Positions 26,321-35,630 of a stretch of DNA of 64,000 nucleotides are shown here, one piece after another. The stretch is from assembly GCF_900101865.1 (NCBI RefSeq), contig NZ_FNAH01000001.1:558001-622000 (forward strand), read 5' to 3'. The notes below the pieces were generated by a model that had not been told where the DNA came from, did no database searches, and worked only from the letters and a program-made list of their open reading frames with translations. Numbering within the stretch: the stretch's first letter is position 1; each line of letters starts with the position of its first letter. Made by a program: the position numbers and the translations under genes. The stretch comes from Paracoccus isoporae. Its GTDB lineage: Bacteria; Pseudomonadota; Alphaproteobacteria; Rhodobacterales; Rhodobacteraceae.

Positions 26321-27075
26321 GCGGGGCGGGGTTGCAGGTCGGCGTGACCGTGCCCGAGGCCGCGCTGCTGAGCGGCGCGGTGGCGCGGATCGCGGCGCTG
26401 AGCGCCGAACTGGGCGGGTCGTGGTTCGACGCCGCGTCGCACGGCGATGATCCGGCCGTCTGGCCGGATCGATGCGCCGCGCAGCGCCAGGCCGATGCCG
26501 TCTCGCCCGAGCCCGAGGGCCAGTTCCAGACGGTCGGGGACCGCGCCGCGCTGCTTCTCCGCGCCGGGCGCAACTGCGCCTATCGCGTCCGCGATGTGGT
26601 GCGCGCCGATAGCTGGACCGTGGCCTGCATCTGGCATCCCGCCCCGCGCGACGAGGACACCCGCAGCCTGTTTGCGCTGCGCGGATCGGGGCGCAGCAAT
26701 TACGTCTATCTGTCGCAGGATCAGGAGCTGACCACGACGCTGCGCGACAATGCGGGTGCCGCGATTGCCGCCCTGCCCGGCGCGGGCGATGGCTGGCAGG
26801 CGGTGATGGCGTCGCAATCGGGCGGGGAATTGCGGCTGTGGCGGCCCGCCGATGACGCTTTCGCCACCGCGGCGGGGGCCGGAGATTTCGCGCCGAAATC
26901 CGATCTGCTGATCGGCGCGCGCAGCCATCGCCAGGGCATGCCGAAAACCCTGGGGTCTGCCGCGATCGGCGGTGTCTTGCTCTGGCCCGGTCTGGATGTC
27001 CTGTCCGCCCCGCCCGGCAGCACCGGTCATCGCCTGCGCGACGCCTTCGCATCCTTCTGCCTGTGGGAGCTGTGA
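26317..27075 (+). CDS. LamG/concanavalin A-like domain protein
   Basis: A 252-residue protein starting MSGAGLQVGVTVPEA (ATG in the ATGA overlap with the previous stop). Residues about 90-245 read like a LamG/ConA-like beta-sandwich: DSWTVACIWHPAP, SLFALRGSGRSNYVYLSQDQELTTTLRDN, GDGWQAVMASQSGGELRLWR, IGGVLLWPGLDVLS. These domains typically bind glycans. No signal peptide is seen. It ends 3 nt before the sulfatase start, so the pair is tightly coupled, suggesting a glycan-binding partner. Family assignment is by pattern only. Confidence 0.65.
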   Translation: MSGAGLQVGVTVPEAALLSGAVARIAALSAELGGSWFDAASHGDDPAVWPDRCAAQRQADAVSPEPEGQFQTVGDRAALLLRAGRNCAYRVRDVVRADSWTVACIWHPAPRDEDTRSLFALRGSGRSNYVYLSQDQELTTTLRDNAGAAIAALPGAGDGWQAVMASQSGGELRLWRPADDAFATAAGAGDFAPKSDLLIGARSHRQGMPKTLGSAAIGGVLLWPGLDVLSAPPGSTGHRLRDAFASFCLWEL

Positions 27076-27078
27076 GCC

Positions 27079-29406
27079 ATGGGGTTTGACCGCGCCGCGA
27101 CCCGCGACGACAATATCTGCATGATCTGGGTGGATGACATGATCGATGTCTTCACCTGGCGGGCCACATTCGGGATCGAGATCCAGACCCCCAATATTGA
27201 CCGGCTGATGGCCGAGGGGGTCCGCTTTGCCAACAGCTACGCGACCGTGCCGCTCTGCGCGCCCTGCCGGGCCGAGATTGCGACCGGCATCTCCCCCTAT
27301 CGCAGCGGTCTGGTGGATCTGAACCGGTTCTGGCGCGACGTGATGCCGCCGGAACGGGCCTGGGCCTATGATCTGCGGCGGGCGGGGTTTTATAACTTCA
27401 CCACCGGCAAGGTGGACAGCAATTACAAGCCGATGCCGGAAGAATACCGCCGGATGCTGTTCCATGAAGAACCGGAGTGCTCGGACCGCGGCGGGCGCCG
27501 GGGCGTGCATGAATATCTGGGCGGGCGCGGGCCGGGCGTGGCCGGGATCAACCATCCCGATGACGATGGCAGCCAGGATGACCGATTCTATGATTACTGG
27601 GTGGCGCAGAACGCCATCGACCATGTGAACCGGGCCGACCCGGCGCGGCGGCATCTGATCCAGCTTGGATTCAAGCATCCGCATTTCAATCTGGAATGCC
27701 CGGACCGGTTCTATCAGCTCTACGATCCGGCGGCGATCGAGTGGCCCTCCATCGCCGCGCCGGAGGATTATTACGGCCCGCCGCCCGGTTTCGCGGTCTA
27801 TGAGGCGGCCTATATCGCCAATGGAAACTGGACGCCGGAAAAGGGCGGGGACGAGGGCTGGCGGCAAGTGGTGCGCGCCTATTTCGCCGCGATGAGCCAT
27901 GTCGATCACGAGATCGGCCGGTTCCTCGACGCGCTCGCGGCCAGCCCGCTTGGCGCGAATACCACGGTGATTTTCCTGTCCGATAACGGCTTCAACCTGG
28001 GCAATCACGACAGTTTCCACAAGATGAGCCAGTGGGACAGCGCCGCCCACGTGCCGCTTGGCATCTGGTCGCCGCGCATGACCGAAGGCCGGACCGTCGA
28101 GATGCCGGTGTCGCTGCACAACCTGCCCTGCACGATCATGGATCTGGCCGGGCTGCCGCGCCGCGCCGACTGGGTGTCGGGGCAAAGCCTGCTGCCGCTG
28201 ATCGACGACAGCTTCGGGGAATATGACCGCAGCAAATCGCCCGTGACCTCGGTCTTCGGGACGCTGTCGGTGCGCCCCTCGGACCCCGACTGGCAGCATC
28301 TTCGCTATTTCCGCTATCCCAATGGCGAGGAGCATGTCTATGATCTGGTCCGCGATCCCGGAGAGACCGACAATCTGGCCGAATCGGCGCCGGAGACGAC
28401 GCCGCTGGAAAGGCTGCGCGACGAGCTGGTGCGGGGCGCGCGCGATCTGGGGCTGGACCTGACCGGGGCGGAGAACCCGGCCGACGGGGTGAACGCGATC
28501 ATGGCGGTGGACGGCTCGGTCGTGCTGGCCGGCGGGCTGCGCGACAATGACTACTGGGCCTATGGTGCGGATGTGGAGAAGATCCGCGAGGATGCGGATG
28601 GCGGGCATGACCGGCTGTGGTATCTGGGCGGGCCGGACGACTATGTGGTGAACCTGCCCCCGCATGTCGAGGATATCCGGATCGCCACGGTGGTCGCGCG
28701 CAAGGAGGACAGCGACGAGCGGGAAGGCAAGATGATCCGCGTGGTGGGCCATCCCGACAGCCCGTTCCGCTTCGAGACGTCGGAGCGGGTGTCGGTCGAT
28801 GTGATGGGCTCCATGGGCGATGACGTGCTGATCGGGCCGAAATACGGCGCGTCGATCCTGCATGGCGGGGCCGGGAACGACCGGCTGGAGGCGCGCACCA
28901 AGCGCAGCAAGGACAGCAACCGCTTTCATGGCGGGTCGGGCAATGACACGCTGATCGGCGGCGCGGGCAGCGACACGCTGGATGGCGGGTCGGGCGATGA
29001 TCTCATCATCGGCGGGGCCGGGCGCAACGTCATCCTCGCCGGAAGCGGCAATGACGTGATCGAGGACGGGCCGGGGTCGTCACGGATCGACACCGGCACC
29101 GGGCGCAACCGCCTGACGCTGGCCGAGGGCGATCACAAGGTGCGGATCGGGGCGGGCGCGAATGTCATCATCTGCGGCAAGGGGGCGAAGCAGTTCACGC
29201 TGGATGCGGGGGCGACCGCCGAGCTGACCGGCTGGGATGCGGCGCAGCGCTATGACCTGACCGGCTGGGGCGCGCGGCCCGAGATCCTGACCGAGGCGGA
29301 TGGCGCGGTGGTGATCCATTCCGGCAGCTCCTGCCTGATCCTGACCGATATTGCGCCGGACGCCGATCCGCTGACGCAATGCCTGCTGGCCGGGGCAGCG
29401 CGATGA
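27079..29406 (+). CDS. Sulfatase with C-terminal RTX (hemolysin-type) repeats
   Basis: A 775-residue protein. Residues 10-470 are an alkaline-phosphatase-fold sulfatase: VDDMIDVF supplies early metal aspartates, IQTPNIDRLMAEGVRFANSY leads to the modification motif C60-A-P-C-R64 (CxPxR, whose Cys becomes formylglycine), and VIFLSDNGFNLGNHD gives the later metal ligands. Residues 595-700 carry degenerate GGxGxDxLx calcium-binding repeats. No signal peptide, so type I secretion is likely, but no T1SS genes are nearby. It would hydrolyse sulfate esters, perhaps on a surface glycan. It lies 3 nt after the lectin-like gene. Confidence 0.85.
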   Translation: MGFDRAATRDDNICMIWVDDMIDVFTWRATFGIEIQTPNIDRLMAEGVRFANSYATVPLCAPCRAEIATGISPYRSGLVDLNRFWRDVMPPERAWAYDLRRAGFYNFTTGKVDSNYKPMPEEYRRMLFHEEPECSDRGGRRGVHEYLGGRGPGVAGINHPDDDGSQDDRFYDYWVAQNAIDHVNRADPARRHLIQLGFKHPHFNLECPDRFYQLYDPAAIEWPSIAAPEDYYGPPPGFAVYEAAYIANGNWTPEKGGDEGWRQVVRAYFAAMSHVDHEIGRFLDALAASPLGANTTVIFLSDNGFNLGNHDSFHKMSQWDSAAHVPLGIWSPRMTEGRTVEMPVSLHNLPCTIMDLAGLPRRADWVSGQSLLPLIDDSFGEYDRSKSPVTSVFGTLSVRPSDPDWQHLRYFRYPNGEEHVYDLVRDPGETDNLAESAPETTPLERLRDELVRGARDLGLDLTGAENPADGVNAIMAVDGSVVLAGGLRDNDYWAYGADVEKIREDADGGHDRLWYLGGPDDYVVNLPPHVEDIRIATVVARKEDSDEREGKMIRVVGHPDSPFRFETSERVSVDVMGSMGDDVLIGPKYGASILHGGAGNDRLEARTKRSKDSNRFHGGSGNDTLIGGAGSDTLDGGSGDDLIIGGAGRNVILAGSGNDVIEDGPGSSRIDTGTGRNRLTLAEGDHKVRIGAGANVIICGKGAKQFTLDAGATAELTGWDAAQRYDLTGWGARPEILTEADGAVVIHSGSSCLILTDIAPDADPLTQCLLAGAAR
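28861..29070 (+). repeat. RTX-coding tandem repeats in the sulfatase gene
   Basis: Degenerate 27-bp units encode GGxGxDxLx nonapeptides (HGGAGNDRL, HGGSGNDTL, IGGAGSDTL, DGGSGDDLI, IGGAGRNVI and weaker copies). In RTX proteins these bind Ca2+ in the extracellular medium and drive folding after type I secretion. Confidence 0.8.
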
Positions 29407-29449
29407 CGGGCCGGGCGGTCACAATGTGCGCGGCGAGAAAGGGATCAGC

Positions 29450-30571
29450 ATGAGTTTTGATCCGACGCAATCGCTGGCCGGCGACATCCGCACGGTCGAG
29501 AGCGCGCTGATCGTGCCCTTCGCGCCCGGCAAGACCCGCGGGCTGCGCCGCCCTTCGGGGGTATTCGACGCAAGCGGCAGCTATCTGCCGCTCGGCCAGT
29601 GTTTCCGCAACTCGACCACCCCGGTGACTGTCGAGCCGACGGAGGAGACGCCGCAGATCGCGGAGGAAACGCTCAACGGCACATGGCTGTTCGGCGGGAT
29701 GCTCTACGGGCATTTCGGGCATTTCCTGGTCGAATCGACCGCGCGTCTTTGGGCGATCCCGCATGTGCGCGACAAACTGGACGGGGTGATCTTCCTGACC
29801 AAGAAACAGGTCACCTGGCCGCGCCGCTTCGTGCGCCCGCTGCTGCCGCTGCTGGAGATGTTCGGCCCGCCCTGCGCGAACTCCGAAGGCGCGGTCCGCC
29901 CCACACGGGTCGAGCGGCTGGTTCTGGCACCGCAGGGCTTCGGAACCGGCGACATGATCGGCGGATGTCCCGAATACCGGCAATTCGTGCGCGCGCATTT
30001 CGGCCGCGACATCGCGCCTGCCGGGGCCGAGAAGATCTATATCTCGCGCAGCAGGCTGTTTTCCAAGCGCGGCCGCTATCTGGGCGAGGCGGCGCTTGAG
30101 CGCATGTTCGCGGCCGAGGGGTATCGCATCTTTCACCCGCAGGATCTGCCGATCTCCGAGCAGATCGCGCAATACAAGGCGGCGCGGGTCATCGTCTCCA
30201 GCGACAATTCGGCGCTGCATCTGGCCGGGTTCTATACCGGGCCTGAGGTGCGGGTCGGCATCATCCTGCGCCGACCGGGCGGAATCGTGGCGGATTTCAT
30301 GCGCCAGTTCCGGCATTTCGCCGGGCGCGCGCCGGTGGTGATCGACGCGCTGAGCGGGCGGCAATACCAGTTCGAATCCGCCGATCGCCGCCAGGTGAGC
30401 GAGATCTACGCGGAGCTTGATTTTCCCCGGCTGACCGCGGCGCTGCACGACCATGGCTTCCTGCAACAGAGCCATGGCGCTGCCTTCCCCGGCCGGGTCG
30501 AGATGGATGCCGAGGTGGCAACCCTGTCCGAGCGGTTGGGACAGGCCGTGGTCCCGGTCGAGATGCCGTGA
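29450..30571 (+). CDS. Glycosyltransferase family 61 protein
   Basis: A 373-residue protein of the DUF563/GT61 type. Diagnostic parts are LFGGMLYGHFGHFLVESTARLWAI, KIYISRSRLFSKRGRYLGEAALE, and ARVIVSSDNSALHLAGFYTGPEV near the C-terminus. GT61 enzymes act in capsule or LPS assembly. ATG 29450 is chosen with AAGGGA upstream, dropping eight residues of the longer frame. It is last in the cassette (43-nt gap after the sulfatase). Its TGA directly abuts the stop of the convergent SURF1 gene. Confidence 0.82.
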   Translation: MSFDPTQSLAGDIRTVESALIVPFAPGKTRGLRRPSGVFDASGSYLPLGQCFRNSTTPVTVEPTEETPQIAEETLNGTWLFGGMLYGHFGHFLVESTARLWAIPHVRDKLDGVIFLTKKQVTWPRRFVRPLLPLLEMFGPPCANSEGAVRPTRVERLVLAPQGFGTGDMIGGCPEYRQFVRAHFGRDIAPAGAEKIYISRSRLFSKRGRYLGEAALERMFAAEGYRIFHPQDLPISEQIAQYKAARVIVSSDNSALHLAGFYTGPEVRVGIILRRPGGIVADFMRQFRHFAGRAPVVIDALSGRQYQFESADRRQVSEIYAELDFPRLTAALHDHGFLQQSHGAAFPGRVEMDAEVATLSERLGQAVVPVEMP

Positions 30572-31321
30572 CTACCGCGCCACCGAGGCGCCGCGCTGCC
30601 GGATCTCGAACCGGATCAGCATCACCAGCCCGGTTGCGACCAGCCCGGCAAGCGCGAACCAGGTCAGCGCATAGCCCAGATGCGCGTTGCGGAACCGGGT
30701 GACGGTCAGACCGCCCAGCGGATAGCCGCCGGGCTGCGGCGTCGCGTCGGCATCCACGAAGAAGGCGGCGACCCGGTCGAGATCCCGCGCCTCGGCGATC
30801 GCGGCGACATCGCGGGAGAACCAGCGATCCGCGACCGGATCATTCTCGCGCAGGAACGCCCCGCCCGGCTCGGTCAGCCGGGCCAGCCCGATGACTGTGA
30901 CCTCGCCCTGCGGCAATGCCTGCGTCCGGCTGGCCGGGTCACGCCGATCCGGCGGCACGAAGCCGCGATTGATGAGCACCGTCGTTCCGGCCACGCTCTG
31001 CATCGCGGTCAGCAGCCAGAACCCGCCGCCTTCCTCCGTCACCGCCTTCACCAGCACTTCGCTGTCGTGATCGAAGCGGCCCGTCACGCGAACGGGGCGG
31101 TATTCCTGTTCACCGGGCGGCAGGTTGACGATCTCTGTCCAGTCGACCGGATCGGCCGCCAGCCGCGCATCGACCCGCGCGATCAGGTCGCGCTTCCAGG
31201 CCAGCCGCTCGACCTGCCAGACCCCGAGCGCCAGAAAGCCCAGCATCAGGCCCAGCCCGACCGCCAGCACCGTCGCCAGTTGCCACAGCGGGCGCGGCTG
31301 ATCCGGCGACCTGCCGGTCAA
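30572..31321 (-). CDS. SURF1 family oxidase assembly protein (Surf1q type)
   Basis: A 249-residue inner-membrane protein with an N-terminal helix (LATVLAVGLGLMLGFLALGVWQV), a periplasmic domain containing GRFDHDSEVLVK and TTVLINRGFVPPDRRD, and a C-terminal helix (LGYALTWFALAGLVATGLVMLI). SURF1 delivers heme a to subunit I of heme-copper oxidases. Paracoccus denitrificans has a version (Surf1q) encoded with its ba3 quinol oxidase, and the position here directly after cyoD (4-nt overlap) matches that. This implies a heme-A enzyme despite the cyo-like genes. Confidence 0.92.
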   Translation of the reverse strand: MTGRSPDQPRPLWQLATVLAVGLGLMLGFLALGVWQVERLAWKRDLIARVDARLAADPVDWTEIVNLPPGEQEYRPVRVTGRFDHDSEVLVKAVTEEGGGFWLLTAMQSVAGTTVLINRGFVPPDRRDPASRTQALPQGEVTVIGLARLTEPGGAFLRENDPVADRWFSRDVAAIAEARDLDRVAAFFVDADATPQPGGYPLGGLTVTRFRNAHLGYALTWFALAGLVATGLVMLIRFEIRQRGASVAR

Positions 31322-31704
31322 GGGCTGGGGGATTCGGACTGGGCGTCGGTGCCCATGCCCGGCATCATGTTCGCATCCATGTTGTACATGACCCAGATCG
31401 TGCCGACGACGGTGATGGTCAGCAGGATCAGCGTGAAGGCGAGCGAGATCAGCGTCCAGCCGCTTTCTGCCTTGGGGGTCATGTGCAGGAAATAGATCAT
31501 GTGCACAACCATCTGCACCACGGCGCAGGCGAGGATCACGAAGCCTGTCATCCGCGCCGAGTCCAGCCCGCCGGACATGACCAGGCTGAACGGGATCACC
31601 GTCAGGATCACCGACAGCACGAAGCCGGTCACATAGTCGCGCTTGGTGCCGTGAGGAAATTGCGCGGCTTCGTGGTCGCCGTGATGGTTGCTGCTGGCGC
31701 TCAT
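31318..31704 (-). CDS. cyoD: Cytochrome o/ba3 ubiquinol oxidase subunit IV
   Basis: A 128-residue membrane protein with three helices (VTGFVLSVILTVIPFSLVMSGG, MTGFVILACAVVQMVVHMIYFLHM, GWTLISLAFTLILLTITVVGTIWVM). Length and pattern fit CyoD/QoxD. ATG 31704 is chosen because it overlaps the cyoC stop by one base (TGATG). The long frame upstream is cyoC coding in another phase. Structural subunit, last oxidase subunit before SURF1. Confidence 0.93.
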   Translation of the reverse strand: MSASSNHHGDHEAAQFPHGTKRDYVTGFVLSVILTVIPFSLVMSGGLDSARMTGFVILACAVVQMVVHMIYFLHMTPKAESGWTLISLAFTLILLTITVVGTIWVMYNMDANMMPGMGTDAQSESPSP

Positions 31705-32330
31705 CAGATCATTCCCATCAGGTAAACGAAGGTAAACACCCCGATCCAGATCACATCGAGGAAGTGCCAGAACAGCGACAGACAGTTCAGCCGCCGCTGA
31801 TTGGCATTGGTCAGTCCGTGCCGGCGAAGCTGGATTACCATCACCCCCAGCCACAGCAGCCCGAAGGTCACATGCAGCCCATGCGTGCCCACGAGCACGA
31901 AGAAGGCCGACAGGAAGGCGGAGCGGTCCGGGCCCGCGCCTTCATGGATCAGGTGGTTGAACTCGTAGAGCTCGATGCACAGGAACGCCGCGCCGAAAAT
32001 CGCGGTGATGCCCAGCCATTTCAGCACGCCCTTCTGGTTGCCCTCATGCATCGACAGCATGGCGAAGCCGAAGGTGATCGAGGAGATCAGCAGCATCGCC
32101 GTGTTCAGCGCCACCAGCGGCAGGTCGAACAGCTCCTGCGGGCCGGGGCCGCCGCCGAAACGCTGGCCCAGAACCGCAAAGGTCGCAAACAGGATCGCGA
32201 AGATGAGGCAATCGCTCATCAGGTAGATCCAGAACCCCAGCGGGGTGGAATGACCCTCGGGGTGATGCGGCTCTTCCTCGGGGTGGTAGACCCGCGTATC
32301 GCCGGGATCGGTGACGATGTCAGAACTCAT
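31704..32330 (-). CDS. cyoC: Cytochrome o/ba3 ubiquinol oxidase subunit III
   Basis: A 208-residue subunit with five helices: PLGFWIYLMSDCLIFAILFATFAVL, LVALNTAMLLISSITFGFAML, GITAIFGAAFLCIELYEF, SAFFVLVGTHGLHVTFGLLWLGVMVI and LFWHFLDVIWIGVFTFVYLMGMI. HGLHVTFG and WHFLDVIW are subunit III signatures. The start (MSSDIVTDPG) is 14 residues inside the longest frame. It follows cyoB by 7 nt. Confidence 0.95.
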   Translation of the reverse strand: MSSDIVTDPGDTRVYHPEEEPHHPEGHSTPLGFWIYLMSDCLIFAILFATFAVLGQRFGGGPGPQELFDLPLVALNTAMLLISSITFGFAMLSMHEGNQKGVLKWLGITAIFGAAFLCIELYEFNHLIHEGAGPDRSAFLSAFFVLVGTHGLHVTFGLLWLGVMVIQLRRHGLTNANQRRLNCLSLFWHFLDVIWIGVFTFVYLMGMI

Positions 32331-32337
32331 GGCAGGC

Positions 32338-34347
32338 TCATACCGCGTTGCTGAGGGTTTGGGTGCGGGCATCTTCGGTGGCGGTCACCTCCGCCTCGGG
32401 GATGTGGTAGTCCCGGCTGTAATTGAAGGTGTGCCAGATCGCGGTGCCGAGCACGGCTGCGAAGGACAGCACCGCCAGCCACCAGATATGCCAGACAAGC
32501 GCAAAGCCCAGCACCACGCTGATCGCCGACAGGATGACCCCGGTGCCGGTGTTTTTCGGCATATGGATCGGCCGGAAGCCCTTCAGCGGGCGTTTATAGC
32601 CGTGCTCCTTCATGTCGTGCCAGGCATCGACATCGTAGATCACCGGCGTGAAGGCGAAATTATAGGCCGGCGGCGGCGAGGAGGTGGCCCATTCCAGCGT
32701 CCGCCCCTCCCAGGGATCGCCGGTCTCGTCGCGCAGCGTGTCGCGGTCGCGGATCGAGAAGGCGATCTGCAGCACGAGCGCCACGATGCCGCAGGCGATC
32801 AGCACCGCGCCGAGCGCGGCAATGGCGAACCAGATCTGCAGCGACGGATCGTCGAAGGTCCGCAGCCGCCGCGTTACCCCCATCAGCCCCATGATGTAGA
32901 GCGGCATGAACGCGACCCAGAACCCGATCACCCAGCACCAGAAGCTGACATGGCCCCAGAACTGGTTCATCTTGTAGCCGAAGGCCTTGGGCCACCAGTA
33001 GTTGATCCCCGCGAAGATCCCGTAGACCACGCCGCCGATGATGACGTTGTGGAAATGGGCCACAAGGAACAGCGAGTTATGGACGATGAAGTCCGCCGGC
33101 GGCACGGCCAGCATGACTCCGGTCATGCCGCCAATGGTGAAGGTCAGCATGAAGGCCACCGTCCACATCATCGGCAATTCGTAGCGGATGCGGCCCTTAT
33201 ACATGGTGAACAACCAGTTGAAGATCTTCGCCCCGGTCGGGATCGAGATGATCATCGTGGCAATGCCGAAGAAGGCGTTCACCGACGCGCCCGATCCCAT
33301 GGTGAAGAAATGGTGCAGCCAGACGACATAGGACAGGATGGTGATGCACACCGTGGCATAGACCATCGAGTTATAGCCGAACAGCCGCTTGCCGCAGAAG
33401 GTGGCGGTCACCTCGGAGAAGATGCCGAAGGCGGGCAGGATCAGGATATAGACCTCCGGGTGGCCCCAGATCCAGATCAGGTTCACATAGAGCATCGGGT
33501 TGCCGCCGAGCTCGTTGGTGAAGAAGTTGAAGCCCAGATAGCGGTCGAGCGCCAGCAGGACCAGCGTTGCGGTCAGCACCGGGAAGGTCGCCACGATCAG
33601 GATATTCGCGCAGAGCGAGGTCCAGGTGAAGACCGGCATCCGCATCAGCGTCATGCCGGGCGCGCGCATCTTCAGGATCGTCACGACCAGGTTGATCCCT
33701 GACAGCGTCGTGCCGACCCCGGCGATCTGCAGCCCCCAGATATAGTAATCCACCCCCTCGGTCGGGCTGGACACGATGCCGGAGAGCGGCGGGAAGGCCA
33801 GCCAGCCGGTCATGGCGAACTCACCGATGAACAGCGAGGCCATGACCAGCACCGCGCCGCCGGTGGTCATCCAGAAGCTGAAATTGTTCAGGAAGGGGAA
33901 AGAGACATCGCGCGCGCCGATCTGCAGCGGCACCACGAAATTCATCAGCCCGGTGACGAAGGGCATGGCCACGAAAAAGATCATGATCGTGCCATGCGCG
34001 GTGAAGATCTGGTCATAGTGATGCGCGTTCAGATAGCCTTCGGAGCCGTTGAAGGCCCAGACCTGCTGGATGCGCATCATGATCGCATCGGCAAAGCCGC
34101 GCAGGAACATCACCAGCCCGAGGATCATGTACATGATCCCGATCTTCTTGTGATCGACGGTGGTGAACCACTCCTTCCACAGATAGCCCCAGAGCCGGTA
34201 ATAGGTGACCGCGCCCACGAGTGCCGCGCCCAGGATCGCCACCACCACGAAGGTGCCGACCACGATCGGCACATCCAGCGGAAGCTGATCCCAGCCCAGC
34301 CGGCCGAACAGGAACGAACTTTCTATCGGTGCTGCTTGCGTTGCCAT
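32338..34347 (-). CDS. cyoB: Cytochrome o/ba3 ubiquinol oxidase subunit I
   Basis: A 669-residue catalytic subunit of the proton-pumping quinol oxidase, with about 15 membrane helices. Heme-ligand region [16 protein letters not shown], CuB/cross-linked Tyr region [15 protein letters not shown], the adjacent HHFFTMG pair and [12 protein letters not shown] are all present. It oxidises ubiquinol and reduces O2 to water. It is 11 nt after cyoA. No heme O synthase gene (cyoE) follows the operon here. Confidence 0.97.
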   Translation of the reverse strand: MATQAAPIESSFLFGRLGWDQLPLDVPIVVGTFVVVAILGAALVGAVTYYRLWGYLWKEWFTTVDHKKIGIMYMILGLVMFLRGFADAIMMRIQQVWAFNGSEGYLNAHHYDQIFTAHGTIMIFFVAMPFVTGLMNFVVPLQIGARDVSFPFLNNFSFWMTTGGAVLVMASLFIGEFAMTGWLAFPPLSGIVSSPTEGVDYYIWGLQIAGVGTTLSGINLVVTILKMRAPGMTLMRMPVFTWTSLCANILIVATFPVLTATLVLLALDRYLGFNFFTNELGGNPMLYVNLIWIWGHPEVYILILPAFGIFSEVTATFCGKRLFGYNSMVYATVCITILSYVVWLHHFFTMGSGASVNAFFGIATMIISIPTGAKIFNWLFTMYKGRIRYELPMMWTVAFMLTFTIGGMTGVMLAVPPADFIVHNSLFLVAHFHNVIIGGVVYGIFAGINYWWPKAFGYKMNQFWGHVSFWCWVIGFWVAFMPLYIMGLMGVTRRLRTFDDPSLQIWFAIAALGAVLIACGIVALVLQIAFSIRDRDTLRDETGDPWEGRTLEWATSSPPPAYNFAFTPVIYDVDAWHDMKEHGYKRPLKGFRPIHMPKNTGTGVILSAISVVLGFALVWHIWWLAVLSFAAVLGTAIWHTFNYSRDYHIPEAEVTATEDARTQTLSNAV

Positions 34348-34358
34348 CTTCTTACCCG

Positions 34359-35417
34359 TCAGTTCGCGCCCGCATCGACGTCTCGCGCCATGCCGGAATG
34401 ATCCATCTCCTGTTGGCCGTTTTGGGCCATCGCGGTGCCGGCCGGATCGGCATCGGCTTCGGCCGTGTCCTCCGCCATGCCGTCGCCATGCCCGCCGCCG
34501 TGGCTCTCCTCGCCCCGCGCGGCGCGGTCACGCGCCATCATCTCGTCCATGCACATCTGCCCCGGCTCGACGCAGCGGTTGAGGATGTCGTGATACAGCT
34601 CCGTGTCGGCCAGCCGGTAGAAGGCAGGCGGCACATGCTCGCTCGGCTCCAGCAACTCGCGATATTCGTCGCGGTCCAGCACCTCGCCCGAGTCGCGCGA
34701 CTTCTCAACCCAGTCGTCGAACTCCGCCTGCTCGTAGCCATAGAACTTGAAATTCATCCCCGAGAACCCGGCGCCGTTGTAATGCGAGGCCATGCCCTTG
34801 TACTCACCCGCCTCGTTGATGACGGCGTGAAGCTGGGTCTGCATCGAGGGCATGGTGTAGATCATCCCGGCCAGTGTCGGCACGTAGAACGCGGTCATCA
34901 CCTGCGTCGCGGTCAGATCGAAGCGGATCGGCCGGTCCAACGGCGCGGCCAGTTCGTTCACCGTGGCGATGCCGTATTCGGGATAGATGAACAGCCATTT
35001 CCAGTCCATCGACACGACCTGAACGACAAGCGGCTCCTCGCCATCGGTGACGCCCTGAGTCTCGCTGTCGAGCGGCCGGTAGGGGTCCAGCTTGTGGGTG
35101 CTGACCCAGGTCAGCGCGCCCAGCCAGATGATGATGACCAGCGGCGCGGCCCAGATCAGCAGCTCCAACTGGACGGAGTGGTGGAAATGCGGATCGTATT
35201 CGGCCTCGCTGTCCTTGTTGCCGCTGCGATAGCGGATCGCGAAGATCACCGTGGCGACCATCACCGGCAGAACGATGACCAGGATCAGCGCCGTGGTGAT
35301 GCCCAGCACGTCGCGGGTCTTGGCAGCGACATCGCCGCCGGGCGACAGCACCTCGGAGCCGCAGCCGGACAGAAATGCAATCAATGCCGAAATGATCGAA
35401 AGCCGAATTAGGGTCAT
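34359..35417 (-). CDS. cyoA: Cytochrome o/ba3 ubiquinol oxidase subunit II
   Basis: A 352-residue lipoprotein subunit. The lipobox FLSGC puts the lipidated cysteine at residue 19. Two membrane helices follow (about 40-65 and 85-105), then the periplasmic cupredoxin domain with [22 protein letters not shown]. The copper-binding cysteine pair of cytochrome c oxidases is absent, as expected for a quinol oxidase. A C-terminal His/Met/Asp-rich tail (about 295-350) is longer than in E. coli. First gene of the operon. Confidence 0.95.
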   Translation of the reverse strand: MTLIRLSIISALIAFLSGCGSEVLSPGGDVAAKTRDVLGITTALILVIVLPVMVATVIFAIRYRSGNKDSEAEYDPHFHHSVQLELLIWAAPLVIIIWLGALTWVSTHKLDPYRPLDSETQGVTDGEEPLVVQVVSMDWKWLFIYPEYGIATVNELAAPLDRPIRFDLTATQVMTAFYVPTLAGMIYTMPSMQTQLHAVINEAGEYKGMASHYNGAGFSGMNFKFYGYEQAEFDDWVEKSRDSGEVLDRDEYRELLEPSEHVPPAFYRLADTELYHDILNRCVEPGQMCMDEMMARDRAARGEESHGGGHGDGMAEDTAEADADPAGTAMAQNGQQEMDHSGMARDVDAGAN

Positions 35418-35553
35418 TCTGAAAGCTCACACAGCCGAGCGAGGGTCGAGCGGGACGGAACAGATCGCCCCGGCGATTTTCCGGGGTGCACATCCAAGGG
35501 TCACGGCCCAAGCAAACCAAAGCCGGGCTGGATTGTCCATGCGCCAAACGCGC

Positions 35554-35584
35554 TTGACACAGGGCGGCGGGAGTTGCTCCCTAA
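35554..35584 (+). promoter_or_regulatory. Weak candidate promoter for the MFS gene
   Basis: A perfect TTGACA at 35554-35559 lies in the cyoA-MFS divergent gap. The only A/T-containing -10-like match downstream is CCTAAC at 35579-35584, at 19 bp. The spacer is long, so the call is tentative. The gap also holds a 6-bp stem CCCCGG/CCGGGG at 35468-35486. Confidence 0.25.
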
Positions 35585-35630
35585 CAGGAGAATGCCCGCC
35601 CGCCCAAAGAGGCCAGAAAGGTAGCAAATC

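Noticed and set aside
26281..28929. An 882-codon open frame antisense to the lectin-like and sulfatase genes
   Set aside because: It has the Arg/His/Pro-rich composition of GC-driven shadow frames, no ribosome site and no domain, while the plus strand shows clear sulfatase and RTX motifs. Similar long antisense frames over nrdE (47624-49612) and the unknown protein (25031-27052) were dropped for the same reason.
30370..30385. tRNA T-loop-like GTTCGAATCC
   Set aside because: It codes QFESA inside the GT61 gene, and no acceptor, D or anticodon stem can be built around it.
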